Of a stretch of 64,000 bases of DNA, positions 62,499 through 64,000 are shown one piece after another. The stretch is taken from the NCBI GenBank assembly GCA_020055645.1, contig CM034547.1:26622513-26686512 (forward strand), in the 5' to 3' direction. The position numbers and the translations under genes are program-made. Below the pieces are notes generated by a model. It made no database searches. It worked only from the letters and a program-made list of their open reading frames with translations, and had not been told where the DNA came from. How positions within the stretch are numbered: position 1 is the stretch's first letter; the number at the start of each line of letters is the position of its first letter. Source of the stretch: Tomocerus qinae (taxonomy: Eukaryota > Arthropoda > Collembola > Entomobryomorpha > Tomoceridae).

Positions 62499-64000
62499 AC
62501 GTCGACTTGTCAGAAAAAGAGTTGCTACTAAGGTTAGAGTTGGACTAAATTGAGTGATGGACAGCTGGTGGCTTTGTTCGAAATAACAACAATAAATCGT
62601 GGCTGATGAACCCAGCTCCTTTTGTTATGCCACTTCCTACTCATTCTTTGACTTTTTCTTTCGACAGTGACAGTCTTTTACAAAACTCTTTCCGCATTGT
62701 CTGCCAATACCAGAAATACTATACAAATCTTGTTCAGCCACCATGTCCAACAATACAAACTATTCATGTAATTGACATGATATGGCGAAACTCCTATGAA
62801 CTGTTTATAGTTAGTCATCCTGTACCTGCACATCGTTAATGTAAAACTTATCTCCTGGCATTAACTGTGTTTGTCATTTTCTCTAGAAATGTCTAAATTA
62901 CACTAACAATGTTTTTATTGCAGTAACAATAACATTTTGTTAATTTAGTTTATAAAGTGCGCCTTCACTAGAAATAAACAGCAGGAGCCTGACAAACTTT
63001 TACTTGAACTACGTCAAAGGATTTTGAAGAAAAGAATTTTTATTTCCTGTTAGTACAAGAAACCTTTTCTTCGTTTTGCCTAACAATATTCTTGAAAATA
63101 TTTATACAGGGTGGATTGTAACAAAAATAGATTTTTTTTGTCAATGGAAAAGACTTGGTATATAAGTTGTGCGTTGAAAGAGTCGGGAGTGTATTGAGTT
63201 GGAAAAGCCGAGTCTGGAATTAAGTAGGGAGGAGTGAAAACTTTTTTTGGGGAAAGTTTTGCTTAAGTGGCAATCAAATTGACACGGAATGGGAATAAAT
63301 GTAGGATTTTGGCGGTGGAGTGTCTCGGTCGTCTAATTCCTCCAATGACGATGTTGACGTAGATAACTGAAAGTCTCGGAATAATAAGTCAAGCTGAATG
63401 TGCGATATTCATCCAGCAGTCCCCGATCTTCGGTCCCTTCTCATTCAGATTTACGATTTCACGAGACTCTTGTAGACGACGCCTTCATAAACTAAACATA
63501 ACAAGGCCCGATAATAAACGCATCCTTCCAACATTGTTTTTGGCAACATTTTTATCGTTTTAATTCCCAACCTCTCTCCATATGGACAATTCCATCTCTG
63601 ACGTGTGACTCAACTCATTGCAACGTGAATATTAATGCCCAAAGTTTCCTTTGATTCATGTGTTCCTCTCGACAACCTCCAGGCATGATTATTCAAGGCA
63701 CACACTGGATATATTGATAGTGTTGGCTACCCGTAGACCTCTCCACGTCTCTCAATCACACTCCACTAAACAAATTAGGCTGTCGTGGCAGTCTTTAATT
63801 ACAATCCACTCGTCATTATTATGCAACAATTTCTCACATGGTAGTAACTGGAGGATTTTGAGACAAGTTGGTGAAATGGCAATAAGGGAAATTGGTTTTC
63901 TCAAGTTGGATGATAAAAAAAGTTGAAAAGGATGGACAATTACATTAAGGATTGGATTAGTTATGTGCAGTCGACAAAGCAGGGATGTGTCAATTTTGCT
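62499..64000. other. non-coding DNA to window end
   Basis: No gene supported. TACAGGGTGGATTGTAAC at about 63106 resembles one end of a mariner-type element; no matching end is seen. Confidence 0.45.

Overview
The window is nuclear DNA of a eukaryote, most likely an arthropod. The grounds are short GT-AG introns (57 to 352 bp), TATA boxes followed by TCAGT-type initiators, a secreted alpha-carbonic anhydrase gene, and a Ty3/gypsy-type LTR element whose primer site resembles the tRNA-Arg type of 412/mdg1. The DNA is AT-rich and gene-poor. I cannot name the species; a springtail or another non-model arthropod would fit.

From 1 to about 8.9 kb lies a cluster that looks like an integrated DNA virus or Maverick/Polinton/adintovirus-like element, and its left end is outside the window. 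It holds a three-exon dUTPase-like gene (306-1147, +), a family B DNA polymerase with N-terminal zinc fingers and an endonuclease VII-type Cys/His module (5199-1365, -, broken by about five frameshifts), and a two-exon PC4-like DNA-binding protein gene (5725-6381, +). It also holds a decayed basic exon (6984-6747, -), a three-exon gene for an 82-residue basic protein (8120-7712, -), and an exon with an acidic stretch and a Cys-rich end (8591-8874, +). A near-perfect palindrome at 8313-8371 has TATA boxes facing both ways between the last two genes. No capsid, integrase, protease or packaging ATPase is visible, so assignment to a known virus or transposon group stays open.

From about 8.9 to 22.5 kb is a transposon nest. 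It contains CCATACA repeats, several foldback elements (MITEs), and a complete young 6.66-kb LTR retrotransposon (11524-18181) with a 4-bp target duplication, two differences between its 559-bp LTRs, and only a gag gene. It also contains a small hAT-type MITE carrying another MITE inside, large foldbacks with CCAAT-rich arms, and inverted minisatellite blocks.

From 22.5 to 64 kb the DNA is mostly unique and non-coding. The one clear host gene is the alpha-carbonic anhydrase (31283-32254, two exons). Three short signal-peptide-like first exons followed by good splice donors (26596, 39344, 45143) and one possible terminal exon (56969-57110) suggest secreted-protein genes with long introns; these are tentative. 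A second copy of the nested hAT MITE, with a perfect 8-bp duplication, sits inside another foldback at 61477-62496.
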